Counted from the first letter of the stretch, positions 11,640-23,965 are shown. The stretch: 64,000 bases of DNA from Erigeron canadensis (GCF_010389155.1 NC_057769.1:28520735-28584734), one strand, 5' to 3'. Numbers and translations are program-made. Notes: generated by a model from the sequence alone, not told the origin.

Positions 11640-12982
11640 TTTTGTGGTTACACGTAAGGTAGATTTAAGGATATCTGATACTTTGTAATAGAATAAAAAG
11701 AATTTAATTCAATAAAATGAAATAAAAAGAAATGAAATTAATGAAAATATCTTATAGATTACATTGTGGGTAACATTAAAAAAAATTGACCCCAGAAGTT
11801 AAAAGAAAGCGAGTTTAGTACCGAGATTGGGACTTATTATTATCTAATAAAACAAACAACTTTTTTTTTTCTTAAATTTTTCTTTAAAAACCTAAAAATA
11901 TCATTTTACTATATTCACTAATTTAAACATCTCTGTCTAATATACTTATAATACCCTTAATGAAATAATTTACAGTATAAATCCCAAACTTAAAATAACT
12001 ATTTATAATATCACCTTTAACATCAACTACTTTTACATTTATCACCATCAGCGCCTCCATCACCGTCCTCACTACCTCCGTCATCACTATCCCACCACCG
12101 CTCCAGTCTAATAATATCCAGGAACAAATACCTTGCTCACTTCAATTATCTTAAAAGGATGCAGCTTTTTAAAATGTAAAATACCAAACTTAACTGTCTG
12201 GACAAATATTAACCAAAGAATAAATGTTACTCTTAATTATGTCGTGTTGCGTTCACATTTCAAAGATGACGTAATGGTATGGGTGTATGTTGATATTCAG
12301 TGATGTTGGATACTTCAAATTCAAAAAAATAAAAAATAAAATAAAATTAGGGACGTATTTTGTTAGTGAAAAATGTTATCAAGATTTTTATTTATAATAT
12401 TTTGAAAAATAAGAGAAGTTTTCTATTTATAAAAAATAAATAAAAATTTTAAAAACATGTTTAAAATTAAAAAATGTTACATTCATTTTTCATGTTAGTA
12501 AAACATTTTAAGTGGGGGCAGGAGAGTAAGGGGATAGTTAATATAATTTGAAGTTTTACAATCTGGAAAATGAAAAATAAAAAACAATAAAAAAGTGGTT
12601 TTAAATTCTCAATGAAAAATGAAAGACAATGTTTTCTTTCTTTTTTAGAACATTTTTTTAAAAAACTATAATTTGATCGCTTTTTTTCTGTTTTTCTATT
12701 GGAAAGCAAAAATAACGTCCCCTAAATGTGTTCAGTTTGCGTTTCTCCTGTAAAAGAAATAGTGACAACCACAAGTTAATAATGTATTATGTTAAAGGGA
12801 TGGTGTTGTATGATTTGTGTTTTTGATAAAATAGGTTCACATTTAGCCATGTAGGTTAAAAATTAGGATGGTATCCGTGATTTATTTCCTCAATAAATAA
12901 ACTTTTATATGCATATATGATAAAAAGCTTTTCTCAAGAATGCATATACAAATGATAAAAAAATTTCCCTCTTATCAAACAA
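11640..12982. repeat. segmental duplication block, paired with 24370-24420 + 27000-28330
   Basis: Order and sequence match the later block: a 'gatttaaggatatct' segment, an 'aataaaaagaa(a/t)t(t)aattca' segment, a TBC-flank relic (12118-12265), the GAAAAC-type repeat (12410-12730), then 'gacaaccacaagttaataatgt' and 'aataaataaac'. No coding region is seen. In the later copy the block is split by an insertion (24499-26962). Confidence 0.55.
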
Positions 12983-13620
12983 ATACCTTTCTCACCAATG
13001 CAATTCTCTAAAAAGAACACAACCTCAAAAAAAAGTAAAATACCAAACTTAGAATTGAACGATGTGGACGAATATATATTGATGAATGATTAAATGTGTT
13101 ATCTTTTAATTAGTTTTCATTGAAGGAACAAAGAATAACGTAACATCAACAGCTTTAAATGGAGTGAAGATAGAGTAAAGCACATATATATTTTCTTCAG
13201 TTACGTCATGAAAAACGGTACTATTTGTGTACATCATATAACTTCCATGTAATTAAATGCTAGCAGTTCGAAAATGAAACTTAAAAAAAAAAAAAAAAAT
13301 TTACTTCCGCAAAATCCTCGTTGGGATCGTCATCATTGAACACATAGGATAAAATTAAAGGGAGCCAAAAAAGTTCATTCATCGATCCCTAGCTTGCACA
13401 TGATATATATATTAAAAAAAATCGATGATCTTCATCTACAAAAGCAAGTATTGCCAAACTGATAACATGATATAGACTCGTATATGAATACGCTATGTGC
13501 TAGAATTTATCATGATAGTTCATGGTATGAGATTTCATATTTAAAAAAAAAGAAGAAAAAGATATGATATTAATTTAGACACTGTTAATCCGAAACAATA
13601 ATTATATGATATGAAAAAGG
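12983..13620 (-). pseudogene. TBC gene relic upstream of DC1 gene 3
   Basis: Two pieces of the TBC gene in the same relative order as at 43340-47870, with the middle deleted. 12983-13275 matches the 3' flank. 13295-13390 matches exon 6 (47236-47364): the landmarks 'cgcaaaatcctcg', 'attgaacacata', 'agggagccaaaa' and 'gttcattcat' are all readable. 13430-13620 matches the following intron ('aagcaagtattg', 'aatacgctatg', 'atttatcatgatagttca'). Indels break any reading frame, so it cannot encode a TBC domain. Confidence 0.75.
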
Positions 13621-14703
13621 GTTAAATTCACATTTAACTATATAAGAAGGTAACATCTAGAAATGAAAGTTATATATTTATATAATTATTAAAACAGTAG
13701 GAATCCTAAGGATTTTAAAGGGTCTAAAAAATAAAACCTATTTTATAAAAATGTCACCTAGGATTAAAACTTATGTGTCATTCTCATACATTTTCCTTAT
13801 TATTTCATGATAAAAAAGTGATAAATTTGATTATATATTAAAAAAAGGTTAAAAAAAAAACAAAAGACAAACAAACCGTCCAAATAGAAAACGGTGAAAA
13901 AGTAGTATACCATAGGCGACAAAGTAGTTCAGCATTTTTATACATTGTATCATATTCTTTGGCAATTATTTTCTTTTTCAATGTACCAATAATAATAATA
14001 ATCATAAATTAAATTAAATTAAATTAAAAAAAATAGATATAATTCTAATTGCATAGATACATATTCATAGATCTATATCCCGTATATATTCATCACATAT
14101 ATATTCTCTTTTCTCATAAGATCTAATCTTTCAAATTATATAAACCCTTATATTATAGGAATTCAAATCTTCATAATTAGGAATATGATATCTTTTACGC
14201 AAAAAATACATCAATGTTCATCTTATATATATATCGATCAAGAGTTTTTGAAATTATCTTCTCCTTCCGTATCTCTTTTTTGCTCGAAATCTGTAAGTTT
14301 TTAATTCATTAATTTATTTTTTTTAAACTGTTTTTTACAAGTATATCATGGTTGAATTAGCTGTTGTGTAAGTTCTCATATTGATTTAACAAAAACATGT
14401 AATTTTAAGATTAATTGACTTATTAATTATTAACTGTTATCATGGTTGAATTAACTGTTGTGTAAGTTCTCAAATTGATTTAACAAAAACATGTAATTTT
14501 AAGATTAATTGAGTTATTAATTATTAATTGTTCACCAAAGAAGGTTAAGTACTGTGATATCGATTGTGATGTCAGAAAAGATAAAAGGTAATCAGAATGT
14601 TCCAGGAATTAACCATGAAGGCATGAACTATAACATAATTGATTTCCACAAGATAAACATGTAGATTAACTATTTACTTATGCATAAAATAACTTTTTTA
14701 ACT
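13621..14703. repeat. AT-rich intergenic DNA with a 94-bp tandem duplication
   Basis: No gene is seen. 14347-14440 and 14441-14534 are near-identical direct repeats (start 'catggttgaatta', contain 'taacaaaaacatgtaa'). The stretch before the tandem is simple AT-rich DNA. Confidence 0.5.
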
Positions 14704-14705
14704 AG

Positions 14706-14735
14706 CCGCGCATCGCGCGGGGTAAAATACCTAGT
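14706..14735 (+). mobile_element. Helitron-like 3' terminus
   Basis: A GC-rich stem-loop CCGCGC-ATC-GCGCGG (14706-14720) is followed ten bases later by CTAG (14731-14734) and a T. This is the classic arrangement of a plant Helitron 3' end (hairpin, then CTRR, then host T). The element body would lie to the left; I could not identify its TC start or any Rep/helicase frame. Confidence 0.6.
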
Positions 14736-15215
14736 ATATATATATACACATATATGTATTATTGTACATAATTATAAATAAACTATTTTAAGTAAAAGTT
14801 AACGTTTTATTTCCTTTATTTTAAAAGTGATCGAATTCTTAATTCTTCTAATCTTAATATATAATATAAGATAGCTGAACTAATGACTTATTAACCAATC
14901 AAATTGCTTAATTTCATCAAATAAACGATATTAATTTTGACACTTTAAACCACAAACGATAATTATATGATATGAAAAAGGGTTGAATTAATAAATAAAC
15001 TATTTTACTTAAGTAAAGAATAATGGTTTTTCTTTTGTATGCAAAAGTGAACCCTTGATTCTTCCAACATACTAAACGTCTAATCTTTATGCTCATAAAT
15101 ATCATTGTGCTCACATTAATCTTCACATATATCCTCTTTTTGAGTCTTCCTCTTCCTTTTAATTTTCTTTCTTTTTCTTTATCATCTTGTTACTTTATTG
15201 ATATCTAGAGTAAAC
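14736..15215 (+). promoter_or_regulatory. 5' flank/promoter of DC1 gene 3
   Basis: It contains another copy of the TBC intron segment ('attttgacactttaaaccacaaacg' type, around 14935-14980), a segment around 14848-14920 that matches the reverse complement of about 23060-23115, the shared TTCTTCCAACATACTAAAC block (15059-15077) and a pyrimidine-rich leader (15136-15190). Promoter activity is inferred only. Confidence 0.45.
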
Positions 15216-17410
15216 ATGTCTCTATACTTAATGTTTGGTGATTTACAACACGAGCATCCGCTTGAACTTGTTGATTTGCAACCAAATTATCCGCGGTACA
15301 AAGAATATGAAGAAGAAGAAGACGACGACGACGACTATACAAAATGGGACTTTTGTAGTCCATGTAATCTATGTGGGAAAGAAATTAATTTGTACCAACG
15401 ATATTATTACAAATGTAGCCTCAGTTCATGTAACCACTTTCTACACAAATGGTGTGGAGAGCTTCCCACAATGATAAGTCTTAGAGCACATTTTGATCGA
15501 TGTGATGGTACTCGGTATAACCGTCCCCGCAGTTGGTATTGGTTCAATGTTACCTGTGGTATTTGCAAGACGCATAAGACAAACGAAAGTTATTATGGAT
15601 GTCGTAACTGTCATATATTTGTGCATGTAAAGTGTCTCATTGCATTAATAGAAAATCGAGTCATTTATCATCCAAGCCACCTACACCCGCTAGTTCGTGC
15701 TACAACCGGCCATAAACCAATTTCTTACCATTGCGATGCTTGTGGGAAGGAACATATGGGCCACTTGTATCATTGTCTCACATGTTTTGACTTTTCCATC
15801 CAAAGTGATTGTCTTTTCTTGCCCAAAAAGAAACCGACTACCTCCCAACGACTACATACCCATCCACTCATCCTTTCTTATTCATTCCCACTTGAACACC
15901 AAGATGCCGAGTTTTGGCCCGAGTGTAGGATATGCGGTGAAGATTTTGACAAGCAGGCGACTCTCTGGATTTATAAATGCGAGAAATGTAGGTATTACGT
16001 TCATCTCGATTGCATAAAATCAAAGGGAGACTACTTCATTTCTGGTATATATATTTATAGTATATATATTATTTTTTTATAATTTGCTAATATATTCGTC
16101 TTAATTATAAGTTATCACGTACTCCATCTATATATATATGTCACCATATATATATCAAATAATTATTTACCGAAGAAAATTTGAGTTGTGATATTCATTT
16201 GATCATTTTTCCTGATTTATATATTAATTATCATCGATTTGCAGAAACCAGTAGTAAAGATTATGAAGAAAGTGAATATAATATCCTCAATCTCCCATTC
16301 TGGGATCAAACCGATAGCTTACAAAAACACCTATTTTTCAAAGAAACCTCAACTCATCATCATCATCATCATCTAATTAATGTTGAAGATAACCAGCTGT
16401 TAACCAATTGTCATCAACACCCACTACGTCTCGTCCATAGTCATGATGATGATATGTCAAACCAAACAACGTCCTGCCGCAGCATAGTAAGTAGATTACA
16501 TAACCCAAGGGAAAAGGTTGAACTATTATGTGACGGGTGTGTAAGACCCATCATGAGTATGCCGTTTTTCCAATGCACCGAAGATGGTTGCTCGTCGTTT
16601 GTTCTCCACGAGTGGTGCACCCGTTTACCCCCTGAGTTGAAAAACCACTTTGCTCATCCACAACATACTCTCACTCTCCTACCAAAAGTCCCTGTAGGCT
16701 TTGGTGTGTTCATATGTAATGCTTGCAAACTTCCTTGTAATGGTTTTGCCTATGGTTGTGTAACATGTGAAGACTACTACATTGATGTTACTTGTGCATT
16801 CCTGCCCGAAGCAATCACACACGAAGCTCACCCAAATCACCTCTTTTTGAGAGTTGATGATGCAACCAGACAAAGTTGTTTCGCATGTCCACAACAAAAC
16901 AATTCTACATTTATGTATAAATGTCGCACCTGTAAAGATGTTTATCTACATCCAGAATGTGCTTTGTTATTACCCAAGACAATCACGCACAAGTATGACA
17001 GCCACCCCATGAGGTTGAGCTACATGCCAATCGAGAACCACAAGAGTGAATACTTTTGTGAAATCTGTGAGGAGAAATTCGACCCAAAGACATGGTTTTA
17101 TCACTGCTCTGATGAGTGTGCCCAGTCTCTGCATCCCGCGTGTGCTCCGTTGATACTTCATAGTGAAAGAGTTACCCGTTCATTGTTTAGCTACGGGGTT
17201 TATCGGTATGTGAATATAAAGTTTGGAAGAGTAGTTGATAACATTAAAGGTCACTCACATTCGCTTGTATTTTCTCAAGGGGTCGACGACGATGGAAGAT
17301 GCGTAAAATGTGCACAGAGGGTAAGGTATAATATGATATTTAAATGTTTGGAGTGCAACTATGTAATTCATTACCAATGTGAATTCAATATATATATGGT
17401 AAAATATTAA
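15216..17410 (+). CDS. DC1-domain (cysteine/histidine-rich C1-like) protein, gene 3
   Basis: Exons 15216-16044 and 16245-17410 with a 200-bp phase-1 intron give 664 residues. The start MSLYLMFGD is shared with gene 4 and differs from genes 1 and 2, so genes 3 and 4 form a second subgroup. Nine C1-like modules are present. The acidic loop in module 1 is four Glu plus five Asp. Exon 2 encodes a natural run of six His (residues 314-319, six CAT codons at 16355-16372) in the linker before module 5. The C-terminus is extended by a few residues (NIYMVKY) relative to genes 1 and 2. Downstream, its tail and flank are duplicated at 17870-18490. Confidence 0.9.
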
Positions 17411-17592
17411 TAGCTCGGTAGCTCGCCGACTACAGCCTAGATTAATTCGCATGTTCACATTAATTGTTGTTTTTCAGATCATGTAAATAAAATGTTGTTA
17501 AGTTAATTGAATGAATAAGCAGTATCAAATATTTGGGTTATATCTATGATGTTTTTGTATAATAATATATCATCTCTGCTTTACATTTGCAT

Positions 17593-17626
<34 letters not shown>

Positions 17627-17869
17627 CTCTTATAGAGTTTTTGAATGTGCATTTTGCCATTTTGGAACCAATTAGTGATTTATTTTTAGTTGAGGTTTAA
17701 TATGTTAAAAAATTTGAATGATCTTATATACTAATTTGCGAATGAAATATGGGTTGTTTTTTTAATGATATTGTAAGAGACCATATCATAAATCTCTCTT
17801 ATCAACTTTTAAAGTGACCTACACGGATTATTCTTGTGGTTTGTCCAAAAAGTCTGCTTTCATCCTGTA
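17411..17869 (+). repeat. 3' flank of gene 3, duplicated unit, with poly-T
   Basis: 17411-17650 recurs at about 18274-18490 (landmarks 'agctcggtagctcg', 'gttgtttttcagatcatg', 'aataatatatcatctct'), including the poly-T at 17598-17624. 17781-17855 matches 42613-42690 downstream of gene 4 (landmarks 'gagaccatatcat', 'cttgtggtttgtccaaaa'); this looks like the end of a transposon. Confidence 0.55.
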
Positions 17870-18273
17870 AAGATGATGAAACCAGACAAAGTTGTTTCGC
17901 ATGTGCACGAAAATACGATTTTACATTTACATATAAATGTCGCACCTGTAAAGATGTTTATCTACATCCAGAATGTGGTTTGTTATTACCCAAGACAATC
18001 AGGCACAAGTATGACAGGCACCCCATCAAGTTGAGCTACAGGCCAATCGAGGACCACAAGAGTGAATACTTTTGTGAAATTTGTGAGGAGAAATTCGACC
18101 CAAAGACATGGTTTATCGGGGTTTATGGGTATGTGAATATAAAGTTTGGAAGAGTAGTTGATAACATACAAGGTCACTCACATTCGCTTGTATTTTCTCA
18201 AGGCATTATATGATATTTAAATGTTTGCAGTGCAAGTATGTAATTCATTACCAATGTGAATTAAAATATTAAT
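17870..18273 (+). pseudogene. truncated DC1 gene fragment (gene 3 tail copy)
   Basis: A copy of the last third of gene 3/4 exon 2, starting inside module 7. It keeps CRTCKDVYLHPEC and the EYFCEICEEKFDPKTWF segment. It then loses about 30 residues of module 8 (from YHC to the APLIL region) in frame, and later loses roughly 50 bases within module 9, which shifts the frame to a stop. The native first exon and promoter are absent. It is non-functional as a nine-module protein. Some open frame remains, so a short transcript is possible. Confidence 0.8.
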
Positions 18274-18506
18274 AGCTCGGTAGCTCGTCGGCTACAGCCT
18301 AGATTCGCATGTTCACATTGTTGTTTTTCAGATCATGTAAATAAAATGTTGTTGTTAAGTTAATTGAATGATTAAGTATCAAATATTTGGGTTTATATCT
18401 ATGATGTTTTTGTATAATAATATATCATCTCTACTTTACATTTGCATAACTTTTTTTTTTTTTTTTTAATCTCTTATAGAGTTTTTGAATAGTTTTGAAT
18501 GTGCAT

Positions 18507-18851
18507 GACTTTTGTGAAATTTGCGAGGAAAAGTTTGACCCCAAAAGATGGTTCTATCATTGTTACGATGAGTGTGCGCAGTCTGTGCATTCTGCATGTG
18601 CTCCGTTGATACTTGAGAATGAAGAACAAGTCTTTTCATATTTCGGAAAAGGAGTTTATGAGTATGTGAACATAAAGTTTGGAAGTGTACTTGATAAAAC
18701 TACAGTTCACTCACATTCTCTCGTATTGGGTTAAGGGGTCAACGATGATGGAGGGTGCAAATGTGGACATTCTGTAAGGTATGCGATGGTATTTAAATGT
18801 GTGGAGTGCAAGTATGTAATTCATTACAAATGTATATTCAATATAAAATAA
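18507..18851 (+). pseudogene. second truncated DC1 gene fragment (gene 2 tail copy)
   Basis: A copy of the end of gene 2 (from 10159 on), beginning in module 8 (FCEICEEKFDPKRWFYHC). A single base change turns the Lys codon of LVLGKGV into TAA at 18732-18734. Beyond the stop the frame continues to the normal end (HYKCIFNIK, stop near 18851). The left breakpoint joins the duplicated flank of gene 3 within 'gtttttgaat...gtgcat'. Confidence 0.8.
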
Positions 18852-20284
18852 TAAGTTGTAGGTTCGTTTATTTCTTAGAATTCATGCTTGATTATTGAGA
18901 TGTATAATAATGGTGGATTTGGTTACTGTGTGAAATGGTATTTGTGTTTGTAAATGGTGGTTATCATTTGTTAAATGGTATTTGTGTTGGTAATGGTGGT
19001 TGTCATGCTATTGAAAGAAAATTAGATTAAAGAAATTTACTTTCAGCTAGTCATACGGTGAAAAAGCTTACAAATTCAATACAAATAAGCTTTATATACT
19101 TAAACTAATTATTTACATTTGAACCCCCTAAAGTAAAACAAAGTTATAGTTTTTGCCACAAATTATATTTGTAACTTGATAGAATCAGCTAAAGAGCCGA
19201 ACCAGCATGTTTGGTAAGCAAAACCGAATTAGATTGTGTACTAGCAAGAGTGATAAGCCAAAACCAAACAACCGTTGGTTTCCAGAAACTAAAACCGAAC
19301 CAAGCATCAAACTTTTTCAAAAAGTACAAGTAGCATGAAGCATATAATCAAACTGGTCACTCAAATAAGCCTAGTATGGCGCACGTAATATAAGCAAGAA
19401 AAACTGAACCACCAATATAGAGCTAACCCAATGTAAGTACTAATTAAATTTGTTACTTTCCGAAGTATACTAGCGAGTTTAAGGGTAGTGAAATCACAAA
19501 ATAGCAAGCTATAAAAAGGACTAGCGAGATGGACAAAGCAAGTTAACAATTAATTACGCAGATAGCAGATTCGGTATTTTCAGTTTTACGTACAAACTAC
19601 TAAACCTGGATGAGACAAACAGATTAGCAAACCAATCAACTCAAAACAAACTTATGTACCAAACTGAGCCAACATAAAAATAACAAAGTAGCTAGTTGAT
19701 AGGCAATAGGCTAGACTAAAAAGTACTCATCTAGAGCAAATAACAAGTTAGCAATAAAACTTAGCCGATAAGCTCCAAATTAATCCACAAGTTGGATAAA
19801 AGAGTAGCGGACTAGAAATAACAAACGAACGGACTACCAAGATCAACAATTAACTACACACTTATTTAAAAATTAATGAATCAATTGAACGGACGTACTA
19901 GAAGTCTAGAATCTAGCACTAAACTATGGAGCAAACAAAGTGCTAGTAGGTATTCCATTCAGGCAATACATCAAACAGTTTGTGTACATTTAATAAAAGT
20001 AAACATATCAATTCAAACACTTGTTAACTCATCCAAACAAAATTACTTCTGATAGTGTATCCACCACAATAAAGCTAGCTGATGGGCCAAGTAATGCGCC
20101 ACATTATAGTCTAATGTGTCACATTGGGCTACGTACTATCCCGTTTTTGGTCTACAATTCCAGTCCAAGATTGGTTGTTTCAAGTATTTACAAGTTGGGA
20201 TCTCTTGTACGTATATGTATGTATTCGTGAGAATACCTATGTTAATTTTTTTAAATAGTGTGAAAATAAATTGGGCTCTAGCAA
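18852..20284 (+). repeat. duplicated gene 2 downstream flank, then unassigned DNA
   Basis: 18852 to about 20000 repeats the flank at 10512-11400 with indels, confirming that the 18.5-kb fragment was copied together with its 3' neighbour. 20021-20230 has an open frame without domain features. No gene is called. Confidence 0.5.
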
Positions 20285-20286
20285 TA

Positions 20287-21038
20287 CAGTAAAACCTCTA
20301 TAAATTAATAATGTTGGGACCGAGATATTTTATTAAATTATCGAGATATTATTATATCGATAAGTTAATAAATTATTAATTTAAAGATGTTCATATATCA
20401 CTTTCAAAATTTTCATATCCAATGTACATTCACACATTAAATGAAACATGAGTCCAAAGCAAATTGCTTTCGACACGATAAAATTCGATTAATGAATTCA
20501 ATCGGCTCAAGTAATTTAAACGATGTAAACTATGGAGAAGACATTCGTCAACTTGAGAGCTTGATTACGGGTATGTATTACTAGCACAAAATGGATGTGA
20601 ATGAGTTGCAGGATTATCCTGGTGATAATAATGAATGTTAGTAAGGTTCAAAGCATTTAAGAAATTGTGATGGATACTGTTCAAAATCTAGTTGAGGATC
20701 ACACAGTAGTTTTGAAATCGATCACTCGAAAAGAAGCATTGCAAGCGGCAAACAACTTACAACTTTTTGTTGCGACAATGTCTTAACTCAAAAATGCAAT
20801 GTAAAAATATAAAGATATATTCAACATAGATTTAAAGTGACTATAGATTCATTTTTTACTAAACCATATTAAAATTGTAGAATATTTAAGGAATTATTAA
20901 TTTATAATTTTGATGGGACCTATATAATTACCTTGGGGTTTCAAAAAATTTATACTGGTCCCAAGTTGGGACCGAACATATTATTAGTTTTATCGAGGTT
21001 ATTAATTTTTCGAGTATTAATTTATAGAGGTTCCACTT
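20287..21038. mobile_element. Emigrant/Lemi-type (pogo, Tc1/mariner) element
   Basis: The left end CAGTAAAACCTCTATAAATT (20287 on) matches the known Emigrant/Lemi terminal repeat. The right end is its imperfect inverted copy, AATTTATAGAGGTTCCACTT, ending at 21038. TA flanks both ends (20285-20286 and 21039-21040), the expected target duplication. At 752 bp it is longer than a minimal MITE, and the middle reads like decayed coding DNA. No intact transposase. Confidence 0.85.
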
Positions 21039-21065
21039 TATATGGATCGTTAATTTAGTAAAGGG

Positions 21066-21242
21066 GAATAACTAGTATGCTTTTAGTAGCATCTATGATA
21101 CATGTTTCCCTCTCACAATCTTTTAAAAATTTAAACATTGATTTCAATCACATGACTTAATATTTAATATTTTTTAAATGATTTGTGAGAGAAAAAACAT
21201 GTATCATAGATGCTACTAGAAGCATATTACATGAGGTTATTC
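21066..21242. mobile_element. hairpin MITE
   Basis: Two arms form a long inverted repeat. Left: GAATAAC, then 'tagcatctatgatacatgtt' and CTCTCACAATC. Right: the complement of the same series (21186-21242). The middle is AT-rich. Such a fold-back element without coding capacity is a MITE; the superfamily is not assigned. Confidence 0.7.
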
Positions 21243-21290
21243 TAGTTTGTAGTATTAAATTTGCTATATTACGTTCATATATTGGTGTCT

Positions 21291-21292
<2 letters not shown>

Positions 21293-21372
<80 letters not shown>
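21293..21372. repeat. (AT)n microsatellite
   Basis: About 40 uninterrupted AT units. Open frames reading through it (Ile-Tyr repeats) are artefacts. Confidence 0.95.
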
Positions 21373-21374
<2 letters not shown>

Positions 21375-21907
21375 ATAGTGTTCATACTAGATTTTAGACC
21401 CGTGTCCAACACTGGACATAAGATTTATGATATTATCAATATTAGATCTTCATAAATTTAAGTGATAAAAACTTATAATTTTGAAGATATAGTGATATAC
21501 GGTTCCAAGTGTTACATTTTGCGAGTCGTAATACAATAATCACAGGTTCGTCACTGTCATTGTTTGCTAGGACATATTGATGAAATTGTTTGCCGTAGTC
21601 ATTCCACAAGACACATGCTATAATAATTTTTCTATTATAAAATTTTTTTAGACCAGTTGTATTCATAATGTGATATTATTATGAAAAGTCATTAAGAATT
21701 AAAAAATAAACATACTTGTGATCTTGTACCTAAAATTCAAGTATATGTATCTGATTATGATGCGGGTTCATAATACGAATATGTTTATTTTAAATCACCT
21801 ATCCTATGATAATTAGATAACAATTAGGATTATTTTCATATTCTTTGATGAGAGTTAAGACTCTAACTTTGAGTGATAATTCTAACTTTAAACATTAGTA
21901 CGCAAAA

Positions 21908-21946
<39 letters not shown>

Positions 21947-22470
21947 AGAAATTTATGTACCTTTTTTAATGAGAAAATAACATGAATCTTGAATGGAGTT
22001 CATATTGTGATCATCTGATGTTCTGTGATCCTATTGTGTTTAGGATAGAACGTTGTCTATCGTCATCTGTTATTATGTTTGAGATATGTATCTAGAGTTC
22101 AATTATGTTTATATTAAATATTAAACTAAATATTAATATTTATAATTTATAAAATCTAACCTAATACTCGTATATTATCAAATTGGACGACATTAACAAT
22201 ATTGTATTGCAATACCACTATACGACATTTATATGTATCAATTTATAATATATATAATATTTTCTTATAAGCTAATATTTATCTTTTACCATGTAGTCGA
22301 CATTGATATTTGCATGTGCAAGTCTATTTTAGTTTATATAACAAAAAATCAAGAAAAGTCAAAATTAAAAATTTGAGAAAATCGAGATATATGATTACGC
22401 GGATTGTTTATCACATTTTAAATTGTTAAATATATAAAATTAAATGTAAAAGATGTAAGTAAACACAAAT
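21373..22470. other. AT-rich intergenic DNA
   Basis: No gene is recognised on either strand. It contains a second (AT)n run at 21910-21943. Confidence 0.5.
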
Positions 22471-23100
22471 TTAAAGAATATATTTCTTGAACATTGAAAA
22501 CATATACTCCGTATTATATTTCATCTTTTGAATAATATTTTGTAGACAATATTTTAAGGCTGAAATTAAATATAAATTAAGTATTCAGGGATAAAAAGTG
22601 TAAAATATGATGGAAAACAAAAAATGTTAATTAATGAGACTTTATTTACAAATTAATATAAATACTAATATAATAATTATTTGGATATTTATTATTAAGA
22701 TTTTTAATTTATAATTAATCTAAACGATGACATAAGCGAGAGTTAATTTGATAAAATTGAACGATTTGATTGGTTACTAAAGAGTATATTTCTTGAACAT
22801 TGAACACACATCTATACTCCCTATTATATTTCATCTTTTGAATAATTTTTTGTAGACATTATTTTAAGGCTAAAATAAAATATAAATTAAGTATTAAGGG
22901 ATAGAAAGTGTAAAATATTGATGTAAAACAAAAAGGAGTAAATTAATGAGACATTTTTTACAAAGTAATATAAATACTAATATAATAATTTTTTGGATAA
23001 TGATTATTAGGATTTTTAATTTATAGTTTATCTAAATGATGACATAAGTGAGAGTTAATTTGATGAAATTGTACGATTTGATTGGTTAATAAGTAATTAG
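22471..23100. repeat. tandem duplication, two ~310-bp copies
   Basis: 22471-22780 and 22783-23100 align along their length ('atttcttgaacattga', 'tatatttcatcttttgaataat', 'gatgacataag(c/t)gagagttaatttgat'). No coding frame. They abut the Helitron-like end at 23165 and may be its subterminal repeats (inference). Confidence 0.7.
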
Positions 23101-23164
23101 TTCAACTGTCTTATAGTATATATTAAGATTAAAATGCATTCTATTATTATTATTATTAACTATA

Positions 23165-23235
23165 CTAGATTATTACCCATTTACCCGCGTAATACGCGGA
23201 AAACATATATAACTAATGACATGTTAAATTTTTAT
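23165..23235 (-). mobile_element. Helitron-like 3' terminus, reverse orientation
   Basis: Read on the minus strand: a stem-loop CCGCG-TATTA-CGCGG (23185-23199), a short AT-rich spacer and CTAG, then T (23165 and leftwards). The adjacent 23183-23230 is similar to 41978-42035 just after DC1 gene 4, so both belong to one family. Confidence 0.55.
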
Positions 23236-23469
23236 AATATCATAAGTTGATATGAAGTTACATTAGTGGTCGTTTAGATTTAGGTTAACAATGACAAGAC
23301 AGTTGAAAAATGGATATATCATCTATCAGAGGTTCCGCTAAGTAAGGTTTTCGTTTCTTTGGATGCCTTTCATTCATCCGGATATGTTTACACTGTTATT
23401 GTACTTGTGCTTTAACGTTTTGCTCGAATAATTTAGTTATACACTAAAATTACTAAGCAATTCAATTAT

Positions 23470-23471
<2 letters not shown>

Positions 23472-23521
<50 letters not shown>
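23472..23521. repeat. (AT)n microsatellite
   Basis: About 25 AT units, close to the Helitron-like end. Confidence 0.95.
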
Positions 23522-23523
<2 letters not shown>

Positions 23524-23706
23524 CATGTTGTGTTAATATAAGTTAAAATTATGCATAAAATTATTGCAATTTTCAAACAATTATTTTTCTGATGTTTAAT
23601 TGTGATAGTTTACTATATACCCCATATTTGTTTTTTAGTGTTTTATTAAGAAGACCAGTTTGACATCTGGTCCAGTTTTCAAAGCATTGATTTAATAAAA
23701 ATATTA

Positions 23707-23963
23707 CTCCCTACGTCCCATTAGAAGTGTCTTGTTTTGAATATTCAAAAATCTTTATTTATCAACTTTGACTTTAATTATCTTTGTTTATGTTATATAA
23801 TAGTTGATGAAAGTTATATGTTTTGATTGAGTTTTAGATATATTTCATTTGGTATTAATTTCATCAGAAATTATATAACACAAAAAAATATATACAAGGC
23901 CAAAGTTAATAAATCAAGACTTTAAATATTCAAAATGTGACACTTCTTATGGGACGGAGGGAA
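23707..23963. mobile_element. Stowaway MITE
   Basis: The terminal repeat CTCCCTACGTCCCAT at the left and its inverse ATGGGACGGAGGGAA at the right match the Stowaway (Tc1/mariner) consensus. TA flanks both ends (23705-23706, 23964-23965). 257 bp with no coding content. Confidence 0.9.
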
Positions 23964-23965
23964 TA

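Noticed and set aside
14917..15126. Small minus-strand gene upstream of DC1 gene 3
   Set aside because: Overlaps the conserved DC1 promoter block and TBC intron relic; no domain.
16355..16372. Engineered His tag
   Set aside because: Lies in mid-protein in a natural CAT repeat without vector sequence.
21261..21455. Open frame with Ile-Tyr repeats
   Set aside because: Read-through of an (AT)n microsatellite.
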